Source of the DNA: Corynebacterium pseudogenitalium
GTDB taxonomy: Bacteria; Actinomycetota; Actinomycetes; Mycobacteriales; Mycobacteriaceae
Direction of reading: 5' to 3'
Assembly (NCBI RefSeq): GCF_024453815.1
Contig: NZ_CP072934.1
Span: 1,240,001-1,304,000, forward strand
Length of the DNA stretch: 64,000 bases
Below are positions 18,518 to 28,254 of the stretch, piece by piece (the first letter of the stretch is position 1; every line of letters starts with the position of its first letter). Under the pieces are notes generated by a model. That model made no database searches, was not told the DNA's origin, and was given only the letters and a program-made list of their open reading frames with translations. The translations under genes were made by a program, and so were the position numbers.

Positions 18518-20167
18518 GTGTTGTTCCAGGATTCACCGATAAAGTCTTTGCTTGATGCGTTTCCTCGCATCGGCAAGCCTGGATCACGGTCGGCTGGGCT
18601 CCACCGAGTCTCTAAAGAGGTTTGGCGAGGACAAGACTTTCGTTCAACCAACTACGCTGAGCAGAACCGGTTCGCCGTACTTCGATGGCTGGGTTTGGTC
18701 GGCACACTTCTCATTGGCTTGGGAGGCCTCGGGGGCGGGGCCTTGCCGGTCGTCGATAATCCTTGGTTCTCTCTGCCTGGCGGGGCCTTGCTTGGCCGAA
18801 TGATGCAAGCGTCGTCTTCCATAGTTCTGTTCGGAGTAGGACTCTTGGTCTCCGCTTGGCTGTGTATGGGCCCCTTCGTTGGCGTAAGTGGCCAGAGGCC
18901 CCGCGTTTCGACGCCGCTTCTCATGCGAACATTCGTTGTATGGGTTGCTCCTCTGGTGATTACCGCTCCCCTCTTTACCCAAGACATCTATTCATACTTA
19001 GCTAATGGTGCAATTGTCCGGTTTGGTCTTGACCCGTACTCCGCTGGACCAGTCGAGCTTCTCGGGCCAGAACACCATCTAGCGCGCTCGGTCCCGTTTA
19101 TTTGGGCGCATTCTCCAAGCCCCTACGGGCCTGTCGCGTTAGGTATTGCAGCGGCAATTTCTCGTATTACTGCTGACTCTATTGTGCTCGGGGTGATTGC
19201 GCACCGCGTCGTATCACTCGTCGGAGTGCTCGCCGCAGCGTGGGGGATCCGAAAGATTGCCGGCCGCTGTGGCGTACCAGAGACTGCCGCACTGTGGCTC
19301 GGGGTGCTCAATCCGCTAACGATTCTGCATCTCATTGGTGGCATCCATAATGAAGCGATCATGCTCGGATTGGTGTTAGTCGGGTTTGAGCTAGGACTTC
19401 GCGGGGCCGACAGGTTGAGGACCATCAGTTCAGCGCAAGCGTGGGGTTACCTGGCTCTCTCCGCGATCACCATTACCTGCGGAGGACTAGTCAAAGTGAC
19501 AGGCTTTCTCGGTCTCGGTTTTATAGGCATGGCAATCGCTCGTGTGCTTGGGCAACGCCAGCGCAAAGCTACAGCCCTTAGCATCGCGGTGCTTTTTCAG
19601 ACAGTTATTCTCATTGTCACTACTGCCGCCGTTTCACTTATAACAAGCATTGGGCTCGGATGGGTCACTGGTCAAGGCGGAGCAGCATCGATTCGTAGCT
19701 GGCTCTCGATCTCAACAGACGTGGGCGTAATCAGCGGCTTTCTAGGAATGCTGCTTGGTCTCGGCGACCACATTGACGCAGTTCTCATTGTCACCCGCGG
19801 GATTGGAGTGGCCATCGCGGTGGCGTTTCTGGTTCGCCTACTGTGGGCTACGTTGCGGGGAGCCATTCACCCTGCAGGTGGACTTGGCGTCGCAACGCTC
19901 GTGCTTGTTATATTCTTCCCAGTTGTACACCCTTGGTACCCTCTGTGGGCTATTTATCCCCTTGCTGCATGGGCAAATAGGTTCTTTTTCCGAGCCGGGG
20001 TGGCTGTGTACTCTGCTGTGTTTAGTTTTCTGGTGCTACCGCGTGGTCTCGGCCTGCAAGCAAAGACAGTTTTCACTATTTACGGTGTCTCAGCCTGTTG
20101 TTTTGTCGTATTTGTTGGGCTCAGTTTCCTGTTGTATCGGCGCTTTGGTGCCGGCAGGCTACACTAG
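18518..20167 (+). CDS. mptB: Alpha-(1->6)-mannopyranosyltransferase MptB
   Basis: About 549-residue integral membrane glycosyltransferase of the GT-C superfamily, using polyprenyl-phosphate mannose to extend the alpha-1,6-mannan core of lipomannan and lipoarabinomannan at the outer face of the membrane. There are about 12 hydrophobic segments across its length. The first extracellular loop has the acidic TQDIYSYLANGAIVRFGLDP region typical of the family. The C-terminus shows WYPLWAIYPLAAW. The position beside sufR matches Rv1459c (MptB). The start is set by the -10 TACAAT; a TTG two codons earlier is less likely. Confidence 0.9.
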   Translation: MLFQDSPIKSLLDAFPRIGKPGSRSAGLHRVSKEVWRGQDFRSTNYAEQNRFAVLRWLGLVGTLLIGLGGLGGGALPVVDNPWFSLPGGALLGRMMQASSSIVLFGVGLLVSAWLCMGPFVGVSGQRPRVSTPLLMRTFVVWVAPLVITAPLFTQDIYSYLANGAIVRFGLDPYSAGPVELLGPEHHLARSVPFIWAHSPSPYGPVALGIAAAISRITADSIVLGVIAHRVVSLVGVLAAAWGIRKIAGRCGVPETAALWLGVLNPLTILHLIGGIHNEAIMLGLVLVGFELGLRGADRLRTISSAQAWGYLALSAITITCGGLVKVTGFLGLGFIGMAIARVLGQRQRKATALSIAVLFQTVILIVTTAAVSLITSIGLGWVTGQGGAASIRSWLSISTDVGVISGFLGMLLGLGDHIDAVLIVTRGIGVAIAVAFLVRLLWATLRGAIHPAGGLGVATLVLVIFFPVVHPWYPLWAIYPLAAWANRFFFRAGVAVYSAVFSFLVLPRGLGLQAKTVFTIYGVSACCFVVFVGLSFLLYRRFGAGRLH

Positions 20168-20173
20168 CTATCC

Positions 20174-21106
20174 ATGAACGCGCCTGTTCTTTCAGTTGAC
20201 AATGTGAAGAAAACTTTTGGGGACGTTACTGCTGTAGATGGAGCATCGTTTGCCGCAAAAGAAGGAACCGTGCTGGCCTTGCTCGGTCCGAATGGAGCCG
20301 GCAAGACAACGACCATCGAGATGTGTGAAGGATTCACCCGGCCAACCTCAGGGACAATCACGGTACTAGGCGAAAACCCTGCAACCCACCCTCAGCGTGT
20401 GCGAGACCGAATTGGGATCATGCTGCAGGGTGGCGGATCATATTCGGGCGTCAAAGTCAGAGAAATGCTGAAGCTTTCGGCTTCATACAACGCGAACCCT
20501 CACGACCCTGAGTGGCTCATGGCCCTCCTAGGGCTCGAGGGAGTCGCCAATACCACGTATCGACGCCTCTCCGGAGGGCAAAAGCAACGCTTGTCCCTGG
20601 CGCTTGCACTTATAGGTCGTCCGGAGCTGGTTTTTCTTGATGAGCCAACCGCTGGCATGGACGCACAGTCCCGCAACGCTGTGTGGGATATTGTTTCTGC
20701 GCTAAAACGTGACGGAACCACGATCGTCCTGACTACGCACCTGATGGACGAGGCGGAGTCGCTCGCCGATGACATTGTGATCATGGATCATGGAAAGGTT
20801 GTCGCCGAAGGCACACCGGCGGACCTGACCAGCGGATCATTTGAGCAGCAAATCACGTTCGGTACGGCGCAACCACTCGACCTCGAGAAGCTGAAGCAGC
20901 ACGTGGCTTTGTGTCAGATCGATACAGCTGTGACCCAAGTTCGCCCAATGCGCTACGTAGTCAACGGTTCGGTTTCTCCTGAACTCGTCGCCTGTATTAC
21001 CGAAGAAGCACTTCGCCAATCCGTGCTGATTCGGGATATGCAAGTAAGCCACATGGCGTTGGAAGAAGTGTTTTTGAACATCACCGGTAAGGAATTAAGG
21101 AGCTAG
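20174..21106 (+). CDS. ABC transporter ATP-binding protein
   Basis: 310 residues. Walker A is in LLGPNGAGKTTTIEM (about 35-50), the signature is LSGGQKQRLSL, Walker B is LVFLDEPTAGMD and the H-loop is LTTHLMDE. This is the drug/ABC-2 (DrrA-like) class, with a C-terminal extension after residue 230. It pairs with the permease two bases downstream; homologues are Rv1458c/Rv1457c. The substrate is unknown; envelope lipid or an antibiotic is typical. TACACT (20160-20165), overlapping the mptB stop, ends 8 bases before the ATG, so an internal leaderless promoter is possible. Confidence 0.92.
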   Translation: MNAPVLSVDNVKKTFGDVTAVDGASFAAKEGTVLALLGPNGAGKTTTIEMCEGFTRPTSGTITVLGENPATHPQRVRDRIGIMLQGGGSYSGVKVREMLKLSASYNANPHDPEWLMALLGLEGVANTTYRRLSGGQKQRLSLALALIGRPELVFLDEPTAGMDAQSRNAVWDIVSALKRDGTTIVLTTHLMDEAESLADDIVIMDHGKVVAEGTPADLTSGSFEQQITFGTAQPLDLEKLKQHVALCQIDTAVTQVRPMRYVVNGSVSPELVACITEEALRQSVLIRDMQVSHMALEEVFLNITGKELRS

Positions 21107-21108
21107 CG

Positions 21109-21870
21109 GTGCACATCAAGGAAGGAACCTTTACGCCCGCCCCGCAACGGTCTTCGAAGTTTGCGATGGCCAGCGCTCAGGGACTCATCGAAAGCAAGCT
21201 GATGCTCCGTCACGGCGAACAGTTGGTGCTCAGCATCTTCATCCCGGCAGCGTTGCTCATCGCATCAGTGTATTTGCCTGTTTTTGGGGATGACTACAGC
21301 CTCGACACCCTGGTGCCGATGGTGTTTGCCGTCGCGGCGACCAGCTCTGGATTTACGGGCCAGGCGATTTCGCTCGCCTTTGACCGCCGATACGGTGCGC
21401 TGAAGCGGACCGGTGCTTCCGGAGTCCCACCGTGGACGATCATCGTCGGAAAAATCCTTGGCGTGGTCGCGATGGTCTGCGTCCAGATTGCGGTGCTAGG
21501 GGCCGTTGCAGGTTTCCTTGGCTGGCGCCCCTCAGTCGTTGGCGCGGTGCTTGGTGCCTGCGTCTTGTTCCTGGGGGTTGCGTGCTTTACTTCCTTGGGC
21601 TTGCTCATGGGCGGCTCGCTAAGTTCCGAGATGGTCCTTGCCATTTCGAATTTAATGTGGGTAATCATGATGGGAATCGTGGGTTGGGTCGTCTATTCTG
21701 GCGACCTTAGCCACGCTGGTTGGTGGAACCTAGTACCCACGGTTTCGCTGGCAGCTGGTATTTCTGATGCACTCGCGCTGACTGCGAATGGTCCTGCGTT
21801 GCTTAGCTTGCTAGCGTGGCTCATCGTCGGCGTTGGCTCAAGCGTTCGCTTCTTCCGTTTCGATGATTAA
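21109..21870 (+). CDS. ABC-2 type transporter permease
   Basis: 253 residues with about six transmembrane segments (for example LSIFIPAALLIASVYLPVF and VLAISNLMWVIMMGIVGWVV). A cytosolic N-terminus precedes the first helix. Start GTG, with AAGGAG 6 bases upstream overlapping the end of the ATPase gene. It forms the membrane half of the two-gene ABC exporter. In mycobacteria a second permease follows, but here ctaA comes next, so the permease probably works as a homodimer. Confidence 0.9.
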   Translation: MHIKEGTFTPAPQRSSKFAMASAQGLIESKLMLRHGEQLVLSIFIPAALLIASVYLPVFGDDYSLDTLVPMVFAVAATSSGFTGQAISLAFDRRYGALKRTGASGVPPWTIIVGKILGVVAMVCVQIAVLGAVAGFLGWRPSVVGAVLGACVLFLGVACFTSLGLLMGGSLSSEMVLAISNLMWVIMMGIVGWVVYSGDLSHAGWWNLVPTVSLAAGISDALALTANGPALLSLLAWLIVGVGSSVRFFRFDD

Positions 21871-21940
21871 GGCCATGCGCTCATCGACTAAGATTCGAGC
21901 CTGAATAGTCGAACGTGTTTTATACGTCCAAGGAAAGTGC

Positions 21941-22888
21941 ATGACTTTACAACAGACCGGTGCGCCGATGACGCATCAGGATAAAAAGCAAGCCCCCAGT
22001 CTGAAGTTGCAACGAACTCTAGCCATGATTCTCTTGCTCTGCCAAGGCGGGATCACCGTAACAGGGTCGTTGGTGCGAGTGACCGGTTCGGGGCTTGGTT
22101 GCAATACGTGGCCACTTTGCCATGAAGGTTCGCTTGTCCCCGTCGCTGGTGCCGCACCTTGGATTCACCAAGCCATTGAGTTTGGAAACCGCCTGCTTGC
22201 TTTCGTGGTCGCGGCTGCCGCGATCGCCGTGCTTTGGGCTGTCTACCGCGCATCCCGCGGTCGAGATGCCCAATTCTTGGCATGGTTCTCCCTCGTCGGC
22301 GTGGTTGTCCAGGCGATTATCGGCGGTATTTCTGTTCGCCTTGATTTGCAGTGGTGGGCGGTCGCCGTGCACTTCTTGCCTTCGATGGTGCTCGTGTGGG
22401 TCGCTGCATTGCTGTACATGCGTATGGCAGAAGACGAGTCCACGGTTGCTCAAGACCGCTACCCCGGGCACATCCGAGTGATCGCCGTGATCGCTGCCGT
22501 TGCGTTGAGCTGTGTACTTGTGACAGGAACGATGGTGACAGGGTCCGGCCCGCACTCGGGTGACGCAAGCGTCGGTATGGAAGGTCGACTTGCGATTGAC
22601 ACAGCGTTGTTGGCATATATTCACGCAGGGTGCATGTACGCGTATCTACTTCTTACAGTGTTCACATTTTTCCTGCTACGTAGAGCGAAGGCCCCGCATG
22701 CGGCGCAGAAAACTTCCTGGATTCTTCTTGGACTCATCGTGGTTCAGTGGGCAGTAGGTTTAAGCCAGTACTACATGGGCGTGCCGCGTTGGACGATTCC
22801 GATCCATATTGGGCTGTCTTCTCTAGTTGTAGCGTTCACGGCGTTCTTGTACGCGCACGCTGTGCGTCGTGAGTTGCTGTATCGCTAG
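21941..22888 (+). CDS. ctaA: Heme A synthase CtaA (COX15 family)
   Basis: 315-residue, eight-helix membrane enzyme oxidising heme O to heme A for the aa3 cytochrome oxidase. Helix I is ALAMILLLCQGG-like, followed by the loop GSGLGCNTWPLCHEGS with the conserved Cys pair. The heme-ligand region is IHQAIEFGNRLLAF, and the second half repeats the pattern (YIHAGCMYAYLLL). AAGGAAAG lies before the ATG. A second ATG at 21968 is possible. ctaB (heme O synthase) is nearby on the other strand. Confidence 0.94.
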   Translation: MTLQQTGAPMTHQDKKQAPSLKLQRTLAMILLLCQGGITVTGSLVRVTGSGLGCNTWPLCHEGSLVPVAGAAPWIHQAIEFGNRLLAFVVAAAAIAVLWAVYRASRGRDAQFLAWFSLVGVVVQAIIGGISVRLDLQWWAVAVHFLPSMVLVWVAALLYMRMAEDESTVAQDRYPGHIRVIAVIAAVALSCVLVTGTMVTGSGPHSGDASVGMEGRLAIDTALLAYIHAGCMYAYLLLTVFTFFLLRRAKAPHAAQKTSWILLGLIVVQWAVGLSQYYMGVPRWTIPIHIGLSSLVVAFTAFLYAHAVRRELLYR

Positions 22889-22916
22889 ACGCAAACACCA
22901 TGTAGCCTGAGAAAGT

Positions 22917-23768
22917 ATGAAAGCGATTGAGTTCGACGCGCAGCAGGTGCGTTGCATTGATATCGCTTCACCGTTCCCCAGCGATAGAGAACTTCTAGTC
23001 GAAGTCCTCTACGCTGGGTTTTTTCTTCACGACACCTCCTTCGGCAACCAAGGATGCGGTCGTGTCCTGAAAGACCCCCTCGACGAGGTTGCGCCAGGAA
23101 CTGTGGTTGCGTGGAGCGATGCCACCGGCCCCATCGCCGAGCAGGTTGTCGTTGACCGAAGCCGGGTAGTCGCTGTATCGGACCTGATCGCCCCACGCAT
23201 TGGTGCTTCAATGTTGAGGCCGGGAATGGCCGCAAGTTATTCGCTATTCGAAGTTTTGAAGCTTGTGCAAGGTGAAGCTGTCGTCGTCACGAATGCAGGT
23301 TCCGCAATTGGGTTGTACATGATTGCAATCGCTCGAGAGAAGGACATCATCGTGTATGCCGTTTCGGAAAGCGAGGAAGGCCGAGTAGCAGCAGATGAGG
23401 CTGGAGCCACAGCCGTATTCAGTGGCCAGCCAGGTACTGCTGCACAGATCAAAGCGCTCAATGATGGGATCGGGGTGGATGCAGTTGTGCTGGCACGCTC
23501 TGACTTCAAAAATGGCTTTGCGCACGAAGTTGGGCGCAGCTCTGCGCGTACGTGTTGCTATGAGGACTTAGCGTCGATACGAATGGATGCCAACGGCTTC
23601 CGTAAGCATGCACAGACCGTTACCAGAGTGCTCGAAGAAACACGATGGGAACCGCCAGTTCACGTGTGTGAATCGATAGATGACGCCAGCTCGCTACTGG
23701 GTTCCGAAACTTCGGAGGTTTGTGGCAATGACCTTGGAGCCATCAAGCTCCAAGAATCCACGAGCTAG
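22917..23768 (+). CDS. Divergent zinc-independent MDR/quinone oxidoreductase-like protein
   Basis: 283 residues related to the NADPH:quinone oxidoreductase branch of the medium-chain dehydrogenase/reductase family. It shows a GroES-like N-terminus (residues 1-110) and a Rossmann part with [18 protein letters not shown]. The usual AxGGxG/AAAGGVG coenzyme motif is replaced by NAGSAIG. The protein is about 40 residues shorter than typical Qor, with C-terminal sequence [17 protein letters not shown] that does not resemble family members. It sits between ctaA and ctaB, where qor lies in related genomes (Rv1454c, qor). It may be a decayed or repurposed enzyme. TAGCCT ends 8 bases before the ATG. 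It overlaps ctaB by 4 bases, convergently. Confidence 0.75.
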   Translation: MKAIEFDAQQVRCIDIASPFPSDRELLVEVLYAGFFLHDTSFGNQGCGRVLKDPLDEVAPGTVVAWSDATGPIAEQVVVDRSRVVAVSDLIAPRIGASMLRPGMAASYSLFEVLKLVQGEAVVVTNAGSAIGLYMIAIAREKDIIVYAVSESEEGRVAADEAGATAVFSGQPGTAAQIKALNDGIGVDAVVLARSDFKNGFAHEVGRSSARTCCYEDLASIRMDANGFRKHAQTVTRVLEETRWEPPVHVCESIDDASSLLGSETSEVCGNDLGAIKLQESTS

Positions 23769-24679
23769 AAGAAGGTAGCGAATAGTGGAGTCCAACCGAG
23801 CACCGCATCAACGGAAAGCCCCAAGAACAACGCCGCAAGATAGTTGTTCGAGAGAATAAACAGCTTGAGCGGTTTCACCTTCTCCCCGCGCTTTACCCCA
23901 GCATGCAGCTGTGTGGCAACGGCGAGGAACAATGCACCCGAAATCAGCGCGGTTGTAAGATAGATCCACGAGGTGGCAGGAACCAGGAGCAGGGACACCC
24001 CGACGGTCCACCATGAGTAAATGAGAATCTGACGGGTTGTCTCCGCCGGGGAAGCTACCACCGGCAGCATCGGGACATTAGCGCGGGCGTAATCCGCTCG
24101 GTACTTCATTGCCAGCGCCCAAGTGTGCGGTGGCGTCCAGAAGAAGATGATCATGAACATCACGATCGCCTGCCACCACGCATCCTTGGAGCCGTCGGTG
24201 ACATTATCTCTAATTGCCGCCCAACCGACCATCACGGGCATGCAACCTGCTGCGCCGCCCCAGATGACATTCTGCCATGTTCGCCTCTTCAGCCACTTTG
24301 TATACACGTAGATATAGAAGAAGTTGGTCAGAATGATAAAGAACGCCGCGAGCCACGACTTACACAGGAATCCAAGCCAAAGCACACTCGTGACGAGAAG
24401 CGCCCAAGCAAATACGGCGGCTTTCTGTTTGGTGACCTTTGCCCGGACAAGTGGCCGTGCACGCGTTCGCCCCATTTTCTGGTCAATGTCGTAGTCGGCG
24501 ACCATGTTAAATGCATTTGCCGCACCGGCCCCCATCCAACCACCGAACAGCGTTGCAAGAATGAGCCACACGTGCACAGTGCCACGGTCTGCTTGCAACA
24601 TTGCGGGGATAGCTGCTACTAGAAGAAGTTCAATGACCCTGGGCTTCGTAAGCGCGAAGTATGCCTTGATGGTCTCCAA
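23765..24679 (-). CDS. ctaB: Protoheme IX farnesyltransferase (heme O synthase) CtaB
   Basis: 304-residue UbiA-family membrane enzyme adding a farnesyl group to heme B, making heme O for CtaA. The prenyl-diphosphate/Mg site is [20 protein letters not shown], and the second polar loop is [16 protein letters not shown]. About eight or nine helices are present. The start codon is TTG, supported by GGAGGAG directly upstream. It is divergent from tkt across 305 bases. Confidence 0.95.
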   Translation of the reverse strand: METIKAYFALTKPRVIELLLVAAIPAMLQADRGTVHVWLILATLFGGWMGAGAANAFNMVADYDIDQKMGRTRARPLVRAKVTKQKAAVFAWALLVTSVLWLGFLCKSWLAAFFIILTNFFYIYVYTKWLKRRTWQNVIWGGAAGCMPVMVGWAAIRDNVTDGSKDAWWQAIVMFMIIFFWTPPHTWALAMKYRADYARANVPMLPVVASPAETTRQILIYSWWTVGVSLLLVPATSWIYLTTALISGALFLAVATQLHAGVKRGEKVKPLKLFILSNNYLAALFLGLSVDAVLGWTPLFATFF

Positions 24680-24984
24680 TACTTCTCCTCCACATCAAAC
24701 TTCAACCGTTCGGCTAGAACTCTTACGCAACATTGGTTCGCGTTCAGGTGTCGAGCATTTCGGCTGATATGGTACCGCAACGCATTACACGATGATCTTT
24801 TCAGCCCTCTTATACTTTGACCCTCCCGGTGATGTTAGCCTCCGCTCACCAATTTGTCAGAATTAACGTGGCGGCTACACCCGCGAGTTTTCTTCGCACA
24901 ACACCGTTGGGTGTCACCACCACAAAGCGAGTTTTACACTAGGCTGGGTCCTGTTCTGTTTCCATAGCATGAATCGAGGATTCT
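24680..24984. other. ctaB-tkt divergent promoter region
   Basis: 305 bases without a gene. The tkt side has TACACT at 24935-24940, about 45 bases before the GTG start, and an upstream TATACT at 24811-24816; both fit corynebacterial -10 elements and could give two tkt promoters. No clear operator is seen. For ctaB, only a weak TTGCGT with downstream TAGCCG-like sequence near 24712-24733 can be suggested. Confidence 0.45.
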
Positions 24985-27087
24985 GTGACGCTTTCAGCTG
25001 AACTTCAAGCAAAAACTGTACGTAACTATCCCGAAGACTGGACCGACGTGGATACGCGGGCAGTTGATACAGCCCGAATCCTCGCGGCTGACGCCGTGGA
25101 AAACTGCGGCTCTGGGCACCCAGGCACCGCGATGTCGCTCGCACCTCTTGCATATACGCTCTACCAGCGGGTGATGAATGTAGACCCCGCTGACCCACAT
25201 TGGGCAGGGCGCGATCGCTTCGTATTGTCAAACGGCCACTCTTCCCTGACACAGTATGTTCAGCTCTACCTGGGGGGCATGGGACTTGAGCTCAAAGACC
25301 TCCAGCAGCTTCGTACCTGGGGTGCTAAGACTCCCGGTCACCCTGAGTACAACCACACGGACCACGTAGAGATTACAACTGGCCCGCTCGGCCAGGGGTT
25401 GGCATCAGCAGTTGGTATGGCGATGGCTTCGCGCCGGGAACGTGGCCTGTTTGACCCTGAGGCTCCGGCTGGCGAATCGCCGTTCGATCATTTCATCTAC
25501 GTCGTGGCTGGAGACGGTTGCCTTCAAGAAGGTGTCACATCGGAGGCTTCATCTCTCGCAGGGACGCAGCAGCTCGGAAACCTGATTGTATTCTGGGATG
25601 ACAACAGGATTTCGATCGAGGATGATACCCAGATCGCGTTCACTGAAGACGTTATGAAGCGCTACGAGGCCTACGGCTGGCAAACACTAACGGTTGAGTC
25701 CGGCGAAGACGTCGTCGCGATTGAGAAAGCGATCAAGGAAGCACAGTCCGACACCAATCGCCCAACGATCATTCAGGTAAAGACGGTCATCGGCTTCCCT
25801 GCTCCTACGCTGCAAAACACGGGTGCAGTACACGGCGCAGCTCTCGGTGCGAAAGAAATCGCAGCTGTCAAAAAGATTCTCGGCTTTGATCCGGAGATTC
25901 ACTTCCCGGAGGAAGAGTCCGTTATCATCCATACTCGAAAGCTCCGGGACCGTGGTGCTGCGAAGCGTAAACAGTGGGACGAGACGTTTGCTGTTTGGGC
26001 TGAGGCCAACCCAGAGAAGAAGGCCCTGTTTGACCGATTGACGGCTCGAGAGCTCCCATCCAACTGGTCGCAGGACTTCCCAACTTGGGACGCTGACGAA
26101 AAGGGCCTTGCTACCCGTAAGGCTTCTGAAGCAGTAATCCAGGCTGCGGCTGCGGCCCTTCCAGAGCTTTGGGGTGGCTCCGCAGACCTTGCAGGCTCCA
26201 ATAACACCCTTATCAAGGGGGCTGCATCGTTCGGGCCTCAGGCGATTTCTACCGATATGTTCAGCGCTGAGCCGTACGGTCGCAATTTGCACTTCGGCAT
26301 CCGCGAACATGCCATGGGCGCGATCATGAACGGCATTGCACTGCACGGCAACACACGAGTTTACGGCGGTACGTTCCTGATCTTCTCCGAGTATCTCTAC
26401 CCGGCAATTCGCGTCGCAGCACTTTCAGGTATCGACGGCTACTACGTCTTCACGCACGACTCGATCGGCCTGGGCGAAGACGGTCCGACCCACCAGCCGG
26501 TTGAAACGCTCACTGCGCTTCGAGCCATCCCGGATATGGCGGTGATCCGACCGGCCGACGCGAATGAAACGTCTGCTGCGTGGAAGTCTGCGCTGGAGGC
26601 TACGCCGATGCCGAAGGCACTGGCGCTTTCCCGTCAGAACCTCCCTGTGCTTGAGGGCACAAAGGAAAAGGCATTCGAAGGTGTTGCTCGCGGTGCGTAC
26701 GTACTCGTGGACTCCTCTACCCCGACGCCTGATTTGATTCTGATGGCTTCTGGCTCGGAAGTGCAGCTTGCTGTTGAGGCTGCGAAGTCCTTGGAAGCCG
26801 AAGGTATCGGAACTCGAGTTGTCTCGGTGCCTTGCATGGAGTGGTTTACGCAGCAATCGCCGGAGTACATTGAATCGGTACTTCCTGCAGAGGTTCGAGC
26901 AAGGGTCTCTGTCGAGGCCGGTCTGTCCATGCCATGGCATCGTTTTGTAGGCGACGCCGGTCAGTGTGTTTCCTTGGAGCACTTTGGTGCCTCCGCACCA
27001 GGTCCAGAGCTCTTCGAGCGGTTCGGCTTTACAGCAGACAACGTTGCAGCAGCCGGACGCGCGTCTGTAGCAGCAGTGCAGCGATAG
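24985..27087 (+). CDS. tkt: Transketolase
   Basis: 700-residue thiamine-diphosphate enzyme moving two-carbon units between pentose, tetrose and hexose phosphates. The N-terminus has CGSGHPGTAMSLAPL, and the ThDP/Mg motif is GDGCLQEGVTSEAS...DDNRIS. The pyrimidine domain has LHFGIREHAMGAIMNG, and the C-terminal domain begins around residue 550. GTG start with CGAGGA upstream. It is the first gene of tkt-tal-zwf-opcA-pgl, the standard corynebacterial pentose-phosphate operon. Confidence 0.98.
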   Translation: MTLSAELQAKTVRNYPEDWTDVDTRAVDTARILAADAVENCGSGHPGTAMSLAPLAYTLYQRVMNVDPADPHWAGRDRFVLSNGHSSLTQYVQLYLGGMGLELKDLQQLRTWGAKTPGHPEYNHTDHVEITTGPLGQGLASAVGMAMASRRERGLFDPEAPAGESPFDHFIYVVAGDGCLQEGVTSEASSLAGTQQLGNLIVFWDDNRISIEDDTQIAFTEDVMKRYEAYGWQTLTVESGEDVVAIEKAIKEAQSDTNRPTIIQVKTVIGFPAPTLQNTGAVHGAALGAKEIAAVKKILGFDPEIHFPEEESVIIHTRKLRDRGAAKRKQWDETFAVWAEANPEKKALFDRLTARELPSNWSQDFPTWDADEKGLATRKASEAVIQAAAAALPELWGGSADLAGSNNTLIKGAASFGPQAISTDMFSAEPYGRNLHFGIREHAMGAIMNGIALHGNTRVYGGTFLIFSEYLYPAIRVAALSGIDGYYVFTHDSIGLGEDGPTHQPVETLTALRAIPDMAVIRPADANETSAAWKSALEATPMPKALALSRQNLPVLEGTKEKAFEGVARGAYVLVDSSTPTPDLILMASGSEVQLAVEAAKSLEAEGIGTRVVSVPCMEWFTQQSPEYIESVLPAEVRARVSVEAGLSMPWHRFVGDAGQCVSLEHFGASAPGPELFERFGFTADNVAAAGRASVAAVQR

Positions 27088-27099
27088 TTGAAGAGTTGT

Positions 27100-27140
27100 C
27101 CTGGTCAAGCCCTCCCCTAGCTTGGCCAGGCCCATTTTTT
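27100..27140 (+). terminator. Hairpin with T-tract between tkt and tal
   Basis: Arms CCTGGTCAAGC and GCTTGGCCAGG pair over 11 bases (one G-T pair) around a 9-base loop, followed by CCCA and six T. It has all parts of an intrinsic terminator but lies inside the operon, 17 bases before tal, so it may attenuate or protect the tkt 3' end. Confidence 0.75.
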
Positions 27141-27156
27141 AGAAAGGAATCTGAGC

Positions 27157-28242
27157 ATGAACACAGTTGAAAGGCTTCGGGAGCTCGGCACGTCCACTTG
27201 GCTGGATGATCTCTCTCGCCAGCGCATCGCCACTGGCAATCTAGAAGCAGTCAAACGTGAGAAGTCGGTCGTTGGCGTGACAACCAACCCTGCAATTTTT
27301 GCTTCAGCAATGTCGACTGGAAGCGCGTACGACGAGCAAATCCAACAGTTGAGAGCGTCAGGTGCCAGCCCCGACGAGGCGGTTTACGCGATGAGCATTG
27401 ACGACGTCCGCGACGCGTGCGACATCTTCCAGGACATCTACGATGCGACCGACGGCCTTGATGGTCGCGTTTCCATCGAGGTTGACCCCCGCTATGCTCA
27501 CGACGAAGCGAAGACGATCGCTCAAGCGAAAGAGCTGTGGGCACGCGTGGGTAAACCGAATGCAATGATCAAGATTCCAGCCACAGACGCCTCGTTGCCA
27601 GCAGTCACAGCAGCACTGGCAGCTGGTATTTCAGTGAATGTCACGCTGATCTTCTCTGTGGAGCGCTACCGCGAGGTCATTCGCGCGTACAAGGAAGGTA
27701 TTCGGCAGGCTGCAGCCAACGGCCACGATGTCTCAACCATTCATTCTGTTGCCTCATTCTTCGTGTCTCGCATGGACACCGAAGTCGATGCTCGCCTTGA
27801 GCAAATTGCTACTTCTGAAGCACTTGCGTTGCGAGGCAAAGCAGGCGTCGCAAACGCTCAACTGGCATACCGCTTGTTCCTTGAGGAATTTTCTTCGTTG
27901 GATGACCTTCCAGCTGGTGCCAACGTTCAACGCCCGCTGTGGGCCTCGACTGGTGTAAAGAACCCTGAGTACCCTGTCACGTTGTATGTGTCTGAGCTGG
28001 CTGGCCCAAACACGGTCAACACCATGCCGGAATCAACTATCGACGCCACCCTGGCTAGCGACAGTCTTCACGGCGATACTTTGTCTGCCAGTGCTGACGA
28101 CGCGCAGAAGACGTTTGACGCTATCACCGCTGCAGGAATCGACTTGTCTGATGTCGTGCGAGTCCTCGAGCAGGAGGGCGTCGATAAGTTTGTTGATGCG
28201 TGGCAAGAATTGCTAAATTCCATGTCGGAAAAGCTGCAATAA
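27157..28242 (+). CDS. tal: Transaldolase
   Basis: 361-residue transaldolase moving a dihydroxyacetone unit between sugar phosphates. The Schiff-base lysine is Lys139 in MIKIPATDASLP. The N-terminal strand has GVTTNPAIF and the later strand SVNVTLIFSVERY. Length fits the long actinobacterial transaldolases. AAAGGA precedes the ATG. Second gene of the pentose-phosphate operon. Confidence 0.97.
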   Translation: MNTVERLRELGTSTWLDDLSRQRIATGNLEAVKREKSVVGVTTNPAIFASAMSTGSAYDEQIQQLRASGASPDEAVYAMSIDDVRDACDIFQDIYDATDGLDGRVSIEVDPRYAHDEAKTIAQAKELWARVGKPNAMIKIPATDASLPAVTAALAAGISVNVTLIFSVERYREVIRAYKEGIRQAAANGHDVSTIHSVASFFVSRMDTEVDARLEQIATSEALALRGKAGVANAQLAYRLFLEEFSSLDDLPAGANVQRPLWASTGVKNPEYPVTLYVSELAGPNTVNTMPESTIDATLASDSLHGDTLSASADDAQKTFDAITAAGIDLSDVVRVLEQEGVDKFVDAWQELLNSMSEKLQ

Positions 28243-28254
28243 AAAGGAGTACAT

